DNA of 64,000 nt from Psychroserpens burtonensis DSM 12212 (GCF_000425305.1 NZ_AUDE01000013.1:62001-126000), one strand, 5' to 3'; positions 16,822-25,448 are shown, counted from the stretch's first letter. A program made the numbers and translations. The notes: generated by a model from the sequence alone, not told the origin.

Positions 16822-16850
16822 GATGACTGGGTTTGTTTTTTAACGTTGAT

Positions 16851-18236
16851 TTATTTTAGATATATTTCATCTCTTACGTAGCTAGCATTTAGCCAAAAAC
16901 TATGTTTAGTGTAGTGTATTCCTCCAGTAAGTTTGTCGATAACAGGTAATTGATAAGTGTCATCTGTATTTTGAGCATGAGGTCTAACATGACTTATTCT
17001 ATTTTCTGATTTCTTTGGAAAAAAAGTCTTTCTTATGCCTTTATGTGTAACTTCTTTTACGATTTCCCCAGCCTCAACAGTTTTAACCATTTTATCCCAA
17101 ACATCCTTAGCTTCAAGAATATCTTTTTGTGACATATTCCAAAACTTAACTTTTCTTAAAAATAGTCTTTCACCTATGAATTGATAAAACACAAAAAAGA
17201 ATTTGCTTTCTAAAATATTTTTAAAATCTGAATCCTCCCAATTTGTATCAATCAATTCTTGATATTCAAATGTAGGAAACGAAATGTCTTCTTTTGGAAG
17301 ATTATTCTCTTTTAAACGTATTGTTTTCACTTGAATATCAGCTTTTTCAAACTCTTCTATTTTTTGATCTAGTTTTAAACCTAATATTGAATTGGTTAGA
17401 TTGGCGAAATAACTTTTTGCTTTTTGGTTCAAATCTAAACCTAACTCTTGTTCAATTTGATTTGCAGACTTATTATAAAATGATTGAAACTTTGTAACAA
17501 CAAATTCTTCAATAGTTAGAGCTTTATCTAAAACTTCAGGATGTGTAATTATTTTACCATAAGTGGCTGTTTCTTCTCGAGCGATATTTGCGATAATATG
17601 ATTCACATAGCCACCCTTTAAAGAATATGCTCTTTGTTTTGCTTGTTCCTTATTAAATGGTTGATTGCGAAATGACTTTAAAGCTGTTGACCCTTTTGTG
17701 CATGCACCAAGATAGAAGGTGTCGCCTTCTGAAAGCTCATGAGCTTTTCCTTCTTTAATTTTTTGATTGATAAATTCCCAATCACGTTTTATGATTTCCA
17801 AATCTTCTTTGGGATACTTCCAACCATCAACTAATTTAATAATGTAATCTAGTAAATCAGTTTCTTTTTCATGTAAGTAAAATACTAAAAGTAAGTGAGC
17901 ATTTTTTTTCCAAAATGAACTGTTTTCAAAATCCTCTTTATGAACTTCTAAATAATTTATGATATTTAAAACAAGTCTTTCTTTGGAACGAAATTCTCCG
18001 TTTTTTAAAGTTTTTAGTGGACTAGATTTTAATTCTAATCCTGCTTCTAGAAAATCAGGTTCTGAATCTGAATTTGGTTCATAGCCGAAGTAATATTTTT
18101 CTAATATTTGTCCAAAATTACCCTTTCCTTTATAACCATGTTTTTCAATTTCAATTCCACAAGCTTTTCTTAGGCTTTGGTCTTTTAATTGTTTTGCAAA
18201 ATCAATAATCGAATCAGCCGAGTTGATATCAAACAT
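16851..18236 (-). CDS. Sau3AI/MutH family restriction endonuclease
   Basis: The N-terminal domain carries the MutH/Sau3AI active site: D61, E68 and K70 in PDFLEAGLELKSSP, the same 7- and 2-residue spacing as D70/E77/K79 of MutH. Upstream lie the conserved G-NFGQILEKYYFG residues. At 461 residues it is close to Sau3AI, whose second half is a catalytically dead repeat used for binding. Sau3AI cuts GATC and is blocked by C5-cytosine methylation. That specificity is likely but not proven here; MutH-like proteins of other specificity exist. It starts seven bases after the methyltransferase stop, in one operon with it. Confidence 0.85.
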   Translation of the reverse strand: MFDINSADSIIDFAKQLKDQSLRKACGIEIEKHGYKGKGNFGQILEKYYFGYEPNSDSEPDFLEAGLELKSSPLKTLKNGEFRSKERLVLNIINYLEVHKEDFENSSFWKKNAHLLLVFYLHEKETDLLDYIIKLVDGWKYPKEDLEIIKRDWEFINQKIKEGKAHELSEGDTFYLGACTKGSTALKSFRNQPFNKEQAKQRAYSLKGGYVNHIIANIAREETATYGKIITHPEVLDKALTIEEFVVTKFQSFYNKSANQIEQELGLDLNQKAKSYFANLTNSILGLKLDQKIEEFEKADIQVKTIRLKENNLPKEDISFPTFEYQELIDTNWEDSDFKNILESKFFFVFYQFIGERLFLRKVKFWNMSQKDILEAKDVWDKMVKTVEAGEIVKEVTHKGIRKTFFPKKSENRISHVRPHAQNTDDTYQLPVIDKLTGGIHYTKHSFWLNASYVRDEIYLK

Positions 18237-18243
18237 TTTATAT

Positions 18244-19476
18244 TTAGTTTATCTGATTATAGAGCTCTTCACCAATTTTCTCAATGACACCAACAACCAA
18301 AGCATTTCCCATAAAAAAAGCTCGTTTTGTATCAGTAATACCATCAAGTTTAGTATGATTATCGGGAAACATATTTAGTCTTTCTAATTCGATTGGTGTC
18401 AGCCTTCTTAAACCTCTATCTGAAACAATCACGTGTTTAAATCTTGAAGCAGATTTCCCGCCTTCACCTGTTATTATTGTTCTTGATGCATTATCTAACG
18501 CATCAGGATAAATCATTCCGCCTTCACTATAGTTGTATTCAAAACCTTCTTTTGTTGTTCTCTTCTCTTTTTTAGCTCCTTTTAAATATTCCCATTTAGG
18601 CATATCATTTTTATCAATAAAAAATTCAGGTGTAACTTCCCCGTTTTGTAAGACATTACCAAGTACAGTTTTTGGTCCATCATAGTTTGGTAAAGTTTTA
18701 GTAGTATAAACTTTGCCTTTAATTAGCATTCCTGTGTTTAAAAAAGGTGATAATTTTCCGTCTTTATTAAAATCATTAGTTATTTCAACTAAGTCACCTT
18801 TTAACTCAATTTCTTTTAAAGAGATTGTCTTTGCTACAGGGAAAGCTTTTGCTATTGTTCCCTCTTCTGTTAGCCAATCTATTTTATTAGCTTTTTGTAG
18901 TCTTTTATATGCATCTGTTGACTTATGATAACCAATAAAGAAAACCCTACGTCTTCTTTGCGGCATTCCATATTCAGCAGCATTAATTACTCTCCATTCT
19001 ACTGCGTAACCTAAATCGTTTAAACTTTGTAACATTACAGCAAAATCACGTCCTCTTTGTTTAGCAGGAGATTTCAAAAGTCGATCTACATTTTCTAAAA
19101 ACAAATATTTTGGTTTCTTCTTTTTATTTTCTAAAATGCTATGAATTGACCACCAAAGCACTCCTTTTTTTCCTTTTAATCCTTTTGAATTGTGTAAAGT
19201 GGTTGCAACAGAATAATCTTGGCAAGGGAATCCGCCAACAAGTAAATCGTGATCAGGAATTTCTTCGACATCTCTAGTTACAACTTCATTAATATCTTCG
19301 TTTGAATGATTCTCTTTTCCAAAATTTGCTTCATATACCTTAGATGCATGTTGCAGTTTTGTTGAAGGTTCCCATTGATTACTCCATACAATTTCATATT
19401 CGTTTTTTTCTAAACCAAGACGAAATCCACCAACTCCAGCAAATAGTTCTGCTACTTTTATTTTCTTATTTACCAT
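18244..19476 (-). CDS. DNA (cytosine-5)-methyltransferase
   Basis: The enzyme transfers a methyl group from S-adenosylmethionine to C5 of cytosine in a specific DNA site and so protects the host from the adjacent endonuclease. The family motifs are present in order: motif I AELFAGVGGFRLGLE, motif IV GGFPCQDYS with catalytic C85, motif VI LFLENVDRLL, motif VIII MPQRRRRVFFIGY, and motif X near the end (MGNALVVGVIEKIG). The target-recognition region lies at about residues 230-340. It overlaps the XRE gene by 11 bases upstream and is followed immediately by the Sau3AI-type gene. If the partner's target is GATC, the methylated base is probably the C of that site. Confidence 0.93.
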   Translation of the reverse strand: MVNKKIKVAELFAGVGGFRLGLEKNEYEIVWSNQWEPSTKLQHASKVYEANFGKENHSNEDINEVVTRDVEEIPDHDLLVGGFPCQDYSVATTLHNSKGLKGKKGVLWWSIHSILENKKKKPKYLFLENVDRLLKSPAKQRGRDFAVMLQSLNDLGYAVEWRVINAAEYGMPQRRRRVFFIGYHKSTDAYKRLQKANKIDWLTEEGTIAKAFPVAKTISLKEIELKGDLVEITNDFNKDGKLSPFLNTGMLIKGKVYTTKTLPNYDGPKTVLGNVLQNGEVTPEFFIDKNDMPKWEYLKGAKKEKRTTKEGFEYNYSEGGMIYPDALDNASRTIITGEGGKSASRFKHVIVSDRGLRRLTPIELERLNMFPDNHTKLDGITDTKRAFFMGNALVVGVIEKIGEELYNQIN

Positions 19477-19774
19477 TGTTATGAGTTTTATAGTAATTAA
19501 TTTTTTCTTCTGCCACTTTTAATATTTCTGATGTCGATTCGGAGTATTTCAAATCTTCTGCAATTTTTTCTGAATACCAACTTATTATTAAGTCTTTATG
19601 AGAAAGATTATAAAAATCAGCGAGTCTTATTAATTGCTCTTTTGTGGGTTTTCTTTCGTTTTTTTCAAACTTACTTATGAGAGATTGATCAATATCAACT
19701 TCTGCTGACACCTTCCTTAGAATTAAATTAATTCCATCCCGAGCTTCTTTAAGAGTATCTCCTAATGTTTTCAT
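19466..19774 (-). CDS. XRE-family controller protein of the restriction-modification operon
   Basis: The 102-residue protein has a Cro/C1 helix-turn-helix (LGDTLKEARDGINLILRKVS, then DIDQSLISKFEKNERKPT), matching small controller (C) proteins that time restriction against methylation. I chose the ATG at 19774 over 19807 because the promoter and an inverted repeat occupy 19774-19834 and the resulting N-terminus is typical for the fold. It overlaps the methyltransferase start by 11 bases. The operator covers the region from the -7 box to the start codon, implying autorepression. It could alternatively be a plain antitoxin-like repressor, but no toxin is adjacent. Confidence 0.85.
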   Translation of the reverse strand: MKTLGDTLKEARDGINLILRKVSAEVDIDQSLISKFEKNERKPTKEQLIRLADFYNLSHKDLIISWYSEKIAEDLKYSESTSEILKVAEEKINYYKTHNNGK

Positions 19775-19807
19775 TGGACAAATAAGTTTTAGACAATATT
19801 TGTCCAA
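19774..19807. promoter_or_regulatory. Operator-like inverted repeat of the controller gene
   Basis: TTGGACAAATA (19774-19784) and TATTTGTCCAA (19797-19807) are perfect 11-bp arms with a 12-base spacer. The right half also contains a smaller palindrome GACAA-TAT-TTGTC (19792-19804). The repeat spans the -7 box, the transcription start and the leader of the XRE gene. Confidence 0.65.
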
Positions 19808-19834
19808 ATATAATTATATTTATTTGATTGACAA
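19805..19834 (-). promoter_or_regulatory. Promoter of the restriction-modification operon
   Basis: On the minus strand TTG (19832-19834), 19 bases, then TATATTTG (19805-19812), a close match to the Bacteroidota consensus. Transcription would start near 19798, inside the inverted repeat. Confidence 0.65.
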
Positions 19835-19848
19835 TTTTTTTCTACAAT

Positions 19849-22734
19849 TTAATGCGCTTCCAACCAATTATCACCAATATCCATTTCAACATCTAAAGGC
19901 ACCTCCATTTTAAAAGCGCCTTCCATTTCGGTTTTAATCATGGTTTTCATAGCTTCGAGTTCTGGTTTATAGACATCAAAGACCAATTCATCATGAACTT
20001 GCAAGAGCATCTTGGTTTTAAAATTTCCGAGGGATAATTTATGATGAATATTAATCATGGCAATTTTAATAATATCTGCTGCACTCCCTTGAATGGGCGC
20101 ATTCACAGCATTACGCTCTGCAGCGCCACGCACAATAGCGTTGGCACTATTAATATCTTTGAGATAACGACGTCTATCTAAAACGGTTTTTACATAACCA
20201 TGATCGCGCGCAAAATCAACTTGTGCGCTCATGTATTTTTTAAGCTTTGGATAGGTCTCATAATAGGTGTCAATCAACTCTTTGGCTTCACCACGCGATA
20301 AATCGGTTTGGTTGCTCAGACCAAAAGCAGAGACGCCATAGATGATCCCAAAATTAACAGTTTTCGCATTGCTACGTTGCTCTCTTGTCACTTCAGCAAT
20401 TGGAACACCAAACACTTTTGAAGCGGTTGAGGCATGAATGTCTTCTCCATTTTTAAAGGCTTCAATCATGGTTTCCTCGTTACTCAAAGCGGCGATGATA
20501 CGCAGTTCTATTTGCGAATAATCTGCTGCAAGTAGGGTGTAATTCTCATCCCTTGGCACGAAGGCTTTACGCACTTGACGACCACGTTCTGTACGAATTG
20601 GAATGTTCTGTAAATTAGGATTATTAGAACTCAAACGTCCTGTAGCTGCAACGGTTTGCATATAATCGGTGTGCACACGATTGGTTGACGGTTCTACTTG
20701 TAAGGGTAGCGCATCCACATAGGTGCTTTTTAGTTTTGCGAGACCTCTATAGTCTAAAACCTGTTTTATAATCTTATGATCTTTGGCTAAGTATGATAAA
20801 ATATCCTCGCCTGTTTTATACTGTCCGGTTTTTGTTTTTTTAGGCTTGTCAACCAAGTTTAGTTTTTCAAATAAAATGATTCCTAATTGTTTTGGCGAGG
20901 CGATATTAAATTCTTCTCCTGCAGCCTCGTAAATAGCTTTTTCTAGGGTGTCGATATCGCTATTTAATTGCTCTGATAAGGAGTTTAAAAAGCTGGTGTC
21001 TAGATTAATCCCTTCCAATTCCATGGCTGCTAACACACGTAGCAAAGGCACTTCTATATCGGTGAATAATTTTTGCGTGTTGGCATCTCCTAATTCTTTT
21101 TCGAAATGTTCTTTTAGTTGTAAGGTGATATCGGCATCTTCAACAGCATATTCGGTTTGTTTCTCTAAGGGAACATCACGCATTGACAATTGATTCTTGC
21201 CTTTTTTACCAATCAACTCTGTGATAGACACTGGTGTGTAATTGAGATAGGTTTCTGCCAAAATATCCATATTGTGACGCATATCTGGATTGATGAGGTA
21301 GTGCGCCAACATGGTATCAAAGAGTTTGCCTTTAACCTCCACATTATATTTTGCGAGGACTTTAATGTCGTATTTTAAATTTTGACCAATTTTTTCAATG
21401 GCTTCGTTTTCAAAAAACGGTCTTAGTAGTTCGATGAGGTGTTGTGCGTCTTCTTTGTCCTCCGGAAATGGGATATAAAACCCTTTTCCGGCGTCCCATG
21501 AAAATGCGATGCCGACGAGCTTTGCGATCAACGGATTTAAGCCCGTGGTTTCTGTATCAAAACAGACGGAGGTTTGATTTAGAAGATTTTTTACGAATAA
21601 TGTCGTTGCCATTCCTGGAGCGATACTTTGGTAAAAGTGGGATGTGTTGTCTATGGTGTTGCGCTCAAATTCTGATGTTGTTTCAGTTTTGGTACTTTCT
21701 GATGGTGAACCACCAAATAGAGAGAATTGGCCTTCACCAGCGCTTGAAGATGAAGACGACGTTGAAACTGAATTTGAACTTGAAGTGGCATCTGAATTTG
21801 AAGTCGAGGTTGAATTGGAAGGTGCCTTGCTTTGGTCGGTCGCTTCGTTTACAGAAGCAAATGTTTTTAAGAAATTATCTGTTAATCGCCTAAACTCTAG
21901 GCCTTGGAAGATTTCTGTGACCTTAGGAATATCGGGTTGAGACATTTCAAAATCTTTGGCATCAAAGTCCACTGGAACATCCAGCATAATGGTGGCTAGT
22001 TTCTTTGAGAGTAAACCCAATGCTCCATTGGCTTCAATCTTCTCTTTCATTTTCCCTTTAAGCTCATGAGTATTGGCTAATAGATTTTCCATAGACCCGT
22101 AAGTTGCTAGAAACTTCTTAGCGGTTTTTTCTCCAACACCTGGTAATCCAGGAATATTATCACTGGCATCTCCCATCATGCCTAAAAAGTCAATGACTTG
22201 CAAGGGATCTGTAATTTCAAATTTCTTTTGTACTTCTGGAATTCCCCATGTTTCATAACCACCTCCAAACATAGGTCTGTACATGAATATGTTTTCAGAT
22301 ACGAGCTGCGCAAAATCCTTATCTGGTGTGACCATAAAGGTTTTATAGCCTTCTTTTTCGGCTTTTTTGGCTAAGGTTCCAATAACATCATCGGCTTCAT
22401 AGCCTTCTTTAACCATAATTGGAATGTGCATGGCTTTTAAAATCTCATAGATGTATGGGATTGCGGTTTTAATGCCGTCTGGAGTAGCATCACGATTGGC
22501 TTTGTACTCTGTATATAGTTCTACTCTGTCTGCGCTACCACCTTTGTCAAAACACACGGCCAAGTGATCTGGTCGCTCGCGTTTGATGACATCTAATAAA
22601 GAGTTCATAAAACCCATTATTGCTGAGGTGTCTTCGCCTTTAGAGTTGATTCTTGGGTTTTTTATAAAAGCGTAATACCCACGGAAAATTAAAGCGTAAG
22701 CATCAACGAGAAAAAGGCGTTTTTGATCTGACAT
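19849..22734 (-). CDS. polA: DNA polymerase I
   Basis: PolA fills gaps during repair and replaces Okazaki primers. Three domains are seen in order. The first is the 5'-3' nuclease (residues 1 to about 290, LFLVDAYALIFRGYYAF). The second is a 3'-5' exonuclease (about 375-560) with the active-site motif CFDTETTG intact, so proofreading is likely. The third is the polymerase (about 580-961), with ADYSQIELRI, NLQNIPIRTERGR and QVHDELVFDV. An unusual serine/threonine-rich spacer (about residues 303-335) separates the first two domains and explains part of the large size (961 aa). It lies just upstream of the restriction operon, which has its own promoter. Confidence 0.97.
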   Translation of the reverse strand: MSDQKRLFLVDAYALIFRGYYAFIKNPRINSKGEDTSAIMGFMNSLLDVIKRERPDHLAVCFDKGGSADRVELYTEYKANRDATPDGIKTAIPYIYEILKAMHIPIMVKEGYEADDVIGTLAKKAEKEGYKTFMVTPDKDFAQLVSENIFMYRPMFGGGYETWGIPEVQKKFEITDPLQVIDFLGMMGDASDNIPGLPGVGEKTAKKFLATYGSMENLLANTHELKGKMKEKIEANGALGLLSKKLATIMLDVPVDFDAKDFEMSQPDIPKVTEIFQGLEFRRLTDNFLKTFASVNEATDQSKAPSNSTSTSNSDATSSSNSVSTSSSSSSAGEGQFSLFGGSPSESTKTETTSEFERNTIDNTSHFYQSIAPGMATTLFVKNLLNQTSVCFDTETTGLNPLIAKLVGIAFSWDAGKGFYIPFPEDKEDAQHLIELLRPFFENEAIEKIGQNLKYDIKVLAKYNVEVKGKLFDTMLAHYLINPDMRHNMDILAETYLNYTPVSITELIGKKGKNQLSMRDVPLEKQTEYAVEDADITLQLKEHFEKELGDANTQKLFTDIEVPLLRVLAAMELEGINLDTSFLNSLSEQLNSDIDTLEKAIYEAAGEEFNIASPKQLGIILFEKLNLVDKPKKTKTGQYKTGEDILSYLAKDHKIIKQVLDYRGLAKLKSTYVDALPLQVEPSTNRVHTDYMQTVAATGRLSSNNPNLQNIPIRTERGRQVRKAFVPRDENYTLLAADYSQIELRIIAALSNEETMIEAFKNGEDIHASTASKVFGVPIAEVTREQRSNAKTVNFGIIYGVSAFGLSNQTDLSRGEAKELIDTYYETYPKLKKYMSAQVDFARDHGYVKTVLDRRRYLKDINSANAIVRGAAERNAVNAPIQGSAADIIKIAMINIHHKLSLGNFKTKMLLQVHDELVFDVYKPELEAMKTMIKTEMEGAFKMEVPLDVEMDIGDNWLEAH

Positions 22735-22770
22735 TTGAAAGGTTTAAAATGTGAAGCGGTATGTCACCTG

Positions 22771-22824
22771 GAGCGCAGTCGAAATACATGGTCTCTTGAT
22801 ATTTGAAACGTCTCGACTATGCTC
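22771..22824. repeat. Imperfect inverted repeat of a dispersed family
   Basis: GAGCGCAGTCGA (22771-22782) and TCGACTATGCTC (22813-22824) pair with two mismatches across 30 bases. A related sequence (CACGCTGAGC ... GAGCATAGTCG) lies at 61563-61592. This wording is typical of small REP-like repeats in flavobacterial genomes. Confidence 0.5.
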
Positions 22825-22950
22825 AAAATGTGAGTATAACACTGTTTATGATTTACTACAATGAACAGCATGCAAATTACGAAAACTTATGCGTTTATAT
22901 AGAACAAATTAATCTACAATTTGTAATTTTCCGAAGTAAAAAAAATAGCA

Positions 22951-23880
22951 ATGAATACATTTTCAATAGCCATACATGGAGGCGCAGGAACACTGGTAAA
23001 AGGGATGATGACTTCAGAATTAGAAGCCACATATCGAGCCCATTTAAAAAACGCTTTAGATCAAGGTTACGCACTCCTTGAAAATGGAGGGACAGCGGTT
23101 GATGCTGTTGAAAAAGCGGTTCAGGTCTTAGAAGATTCTCCGTTATTTAATGCAGGAAAAGGCGCTGTATTTACGGCGACAGGATCTCATGAAATGGATG
23201 CCAGCATCATGGACGGGAAAACGTTAAATGCTGGTGGTGTGAGTTTGATCACAGGGATTAAAAACCCGGTTAGTCTTGCAAAAGCTATTATGGAAAAAAG
23301 TGAGCACGTGTTTCTCGCAGGAGAAGGTGCAATGCAATTTGCTAAAGAATTGGAGTATAAACTCGAAGATGCTAGTTATTTTTATGATGAATTGCGTCAC
23401 CAACAATGGGTAGACATTAAGGATACCGATAGTTTTCAATTAGATCACGCCACAAAGAAAGATTCTAAATTTGGGACGGTTGGCGCAGTAGCTTGTGACC
23501 AAAACGGAAATATTGCAGCAGCCACCTCTACTGGTGGTATGACCAATAAAAAATGGGGACGTGTTGGTGATTCTCCGATGATTGGTGCAGGAAATTATGC
23601 CAATAATAAAACCTGTGCTATTTCCTGTACAGGAAGTGGTGAGTTTTTTATTCGTGGTGTTGTCGCTTATGATGTGGCTTGTTTGATGGAACACAAAAAC
23701 ATGAGCGTAAAAGAGGCTTCCGAAGAAGTCATTCATAAACGTATTCTAGAAATTGGTGGTGATGGTGGTTTGATCGCTGTAGATGCTAAGGGGAATATTG
23801 CCATGCCTTTTAATACGGAAGGAATGTATCGTGCAAGTAAGTCATCACAGGGGGACGCAGAAATTTCTATTTATAAATAG
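22951..23880 (+). CDS. iaaA: Isoaspartyl peptidase/L-asparaginase (Ntn hydrolase)
   Basis: The enzyme hydrolyses beta-aspartyl dipeptides, including beta-Asp-Arg from cyanophycin, and also L-asparagine. It is made as a precursor that cuts itself before a threonine. That nucleophile is seen near residue 174 in SKFGTVGAVACDQNG, followed by AAATSTGG and GRVGDSPMIGAGNYA, the oxyanion and substrate-binding region. The N-terminus FSIAIHGGAGT is the usual family opening and there is no signal peptide, so it is cytoplasmic. The length (309 aa) is normal. Cyanophycinase and cyanophycin synthetase follow 600 bases later, which supports a role in cyanophycin recycling. Confidence 0.92.
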   Translation: MNTFSIAIHGGAGTLVKGMMTSELEATYRAHLKNALDQGYALLENGGTAVDAVEKAVQVLEDSPLFNAGKGAVFTATGSHEMDASIMDGKTLNAGGVSLITGIKNPVSLAKAIMEKSEHVFLAGEGAMQFAKELEYKLEDASYFYDELRHQQWVDIKDTDSFQLDHATKKDSKFGTVGAVACDQNGNIAAATSTGGMTNKKWGRVGDSPMIGAGNYANNKTCAISCTGSGEFFIRGVVAYDVACLMEHKNMSVKEASEEVIHKRILEIGGDGGLIAVDAKGNIAMPFNTEGMYRASKSSQGDAEISIYK

Positions 23881-24132
23881 TTTTTAGACGTTACCAAGTC
23901 ATGCCAGAAAGTATGCTTTTGTCAAGCTGTCCATTATTTTTTTAAAAAATAAAAAGGCAAAAACTATATACAAATATATGGTCTTCATGTTCTTAACGCA
24001 TAGATATCGAGGTTTTGAACATTAGCCTAAGTTGGTAAAGAAAAGCCTTCTAAGTATTTCTAATAGTAGCTGTTGAGGGCAATAAAATTCAAAAAAAAAC
24101 AGACATTATAAGTATTAAAAGCAACATTTGGC

Positions 24133-24183
24133 TCCTCCCTTGGAAGTGAAGGGAGGACAATTCAGCGACGCTGAATAGGAGGG
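24133..24183. repeat. Twin-hairpin REP-like element
   Basis: TCCTCCCTT (24133-24141) pairs perfectly with AAGGGAGGA (24149-24157). Three bases later ATTCAGCG (24160-24167) pairs with CGCTGAAT (24169-24176). AGGAGGG (24178-24184) could pair with the first CCTCCCT as an alternative. The compact, GC-rich paired layout in AT-rich DNA is that of a mobile palindromic repeat. Confidence 0.55.
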
Positions 24184-24351
24184 TTTTTAAATATAACAGT
24201 GCGCTATAAAGCATTTCTGAAGAAAAGAATAAATTGCTTCATTCTCCATATAAAGCGTCCAATACTTAAAAATTTCTCTGAATTCTCAAGCATAGTATTC
24301 GTCAGTTGTGACTGGCGACATAACAAATTTTTAAAAAATGATCATGCTGTG

Positions 24352-24429
24352 CGTTAGGGATGGAAACGACATACTTTTTTATTTTCAAAAAAGATATAGT
24401 GGACAGCGCGACCTTTTTAGGTAACGCCC
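24352..24429. repeat. Interspersed structured repeat, copy 2
   Basis: The element starts GCGTTAGGGAT and ends GTAACGCCC, so its ends (GCGTTA/TAACGC) pair. The inner blocks AGTGGACAGC and GCGCGACC resemble AGTGGAAAGC and GCGCAACC of the copy at 2060-2187. Confidence 0.6.
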
Positions 24430-24481
24430 AAAAAAAAATAAAATGAAGCCACTCCCAAGCCCTATTTTTTATAGGAATTTT

Positions 24482-25342
24482 CTAAATAAAAGGCGCTTCT
24501 ATAGGTAATACCTTTACCTTTTTCTTATCAATATGAAAACGGTCGCCATTAGATAAAATATGAGTGCGCATACCAGTTAAAGACATTGGTGTGCCTTCTT
24601 CTAGAATTTTGTGGTTATTGTGTCTTAGGCGTCTGCCATCAAAAATAATAACCATACCCGAGCCAATAACACGACACTTATTATTTTTAATAATCATACC
24701 CGTATCTTCAGCTAATCCAATACCAATCAATTCTGGAAATTGAGCAACAGCCTCAGAAATTCTACCAAAACGACCACGTTTAATAAAGTGCGTATCGATA
24801 ATTAATCCTGGAACTAAACCGAGACCTTTATACATGGTTACTGCGCCTTTAATAAAGGCTTCTGTAGCACTCCCACCAGCAATCATTTCTTGAGACATCA
24901 TCATTGCACCAGCACTTGTACCAGCAACAACAAAGCCTTTTTCATTTTTATAACGGTGCTTTATAATCTCGTGAATTTCTGTTCCACCAATCTTGTTAGT
25001 AATTTTAGATTGGTCTCCACCAGAAAACATAATGCAATTAGCCGCTTTTATTAAATTTATAGAGGCTTGCTTTTCAGAGTCCTCTTTGCTTCTAATATCT
25101 AAAACTGTAACATTTTTGCAACCTAGAGTAGAAAATGCTTCTAGATAATTTTCTCCAACTTCTACAGGGATACTTGACGCTGTTGGGATGACAACAATGT
25201 TTGCGTCTGTTCCTCCAGCTTCTCTTACAACATGAAATAAAATACCGTCATCAATAAACTCTAAAGTGTATTGTTCATTATCTTCTATTCCTTTGTCTTC
25301 ATTTCCACCAATAGGAATTAGTGTTCCTTTATTCGTCAGCAT
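24482..25342 (-). CDS. cphB: Cyanophycinase
   Basis: Cyanophycinase is a serine-type exopeptidase that cuts the Asp-Arg polymer cyanophycin into beta-Asp-Arg dipeptides. The catalytic serine lies in VAGTSAGAMMMS, preceded by FSGGDQSKIT, both standard for the peptidase S51-like fold. Further conserved blocks are LGLVPGLIIDTHFIKRGRFGR and GIGLAEDTGMII. The protein has 286 residues and no signal peptide, in line with the cytoplasmic form. It is divergent from cphA with 106 bases between the starts, so one control region may serve both genes. A -7 element (TATTTTTG) lies at 25371-25378. Confidence 0.93.
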   Translation of the reverse strand: MLTNKGTLIPIGGNEDKGIEDNEQYTLEFIDDGILFHVVREAGGTDANIVVIPTASSIPVEVGENYLEAFSTLGCKNVTVLDIRSKEDSEKQASINLIKAANCIMFSGGDQSKITNKIGGTEIHEIIKHRYKNEKGFVVAGTSAGAMMMSQEMIAGGSATEAFIKGAVTMYKGLGLVPGLIIDTHFIKRGRFGRISEAVAQFPELIGIGLAEDTGMIIKNNKCRVIGSGMVIIFDGRRLRHNNHKILEEGTPMSLTGMRTHILSNGDRFHIDKKKVKVLPIEAPFI

Positions 25343-25370
25343 AAAATCTTTCTGTAGTTTAGATATTGAG

Positions 25371-25378
25371 CAAAAATA
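25371..25378 (-). promoter_or_regulatory. Candidate -7 element of cphB
   Basis: TATTTTTG on the minus strand matches TAnnTTTG and lies 28 bases before the cphB start. No convincing -33 element is seen. Confidence 0.4.
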
Positions 25379-25448
25379 AACTAAATTTTCTATTGAAAAA
25401 TGTTATATTTATAATCTTTCTCATTAACTAACCGAAAAATATATTCAT

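Larger units (their letters stand above)
16485..16850. other. Gap between the endonuclease and mcrB-like genes
   Basis: These 366 bases hold no credible gene. They contain the mcrB-like promoter region with two TTCAGTAC direct repeats (16527 and 16544) and, further right, a long hairpin (16762-16821). The stretch looks like non-coding remnant sequence joining two independently acquired modules. Confidence 0.5.
23881..24481. other. Gap of 600 bases holding two structured repeats
   Basis: No gene is supported. The region contains a twin-hairpin element (24133-24183) and a dispersed structured repeat (24352-24429), each listed separately, plus AT-rich sequence. Another small stem (CGTCAGT/ACTGGCG, around 24301-24318) lies between them. 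Such gaps with several unrelated repeats suggest a tolerated insertion site. Confidence 0.55.

Noticed and set aside
21444-21940. Two long open frames opposite polA
   Set aside because: They are antisense to polA; the Glu/Val-rich stretch is only the complement of the serine-rich spacer.
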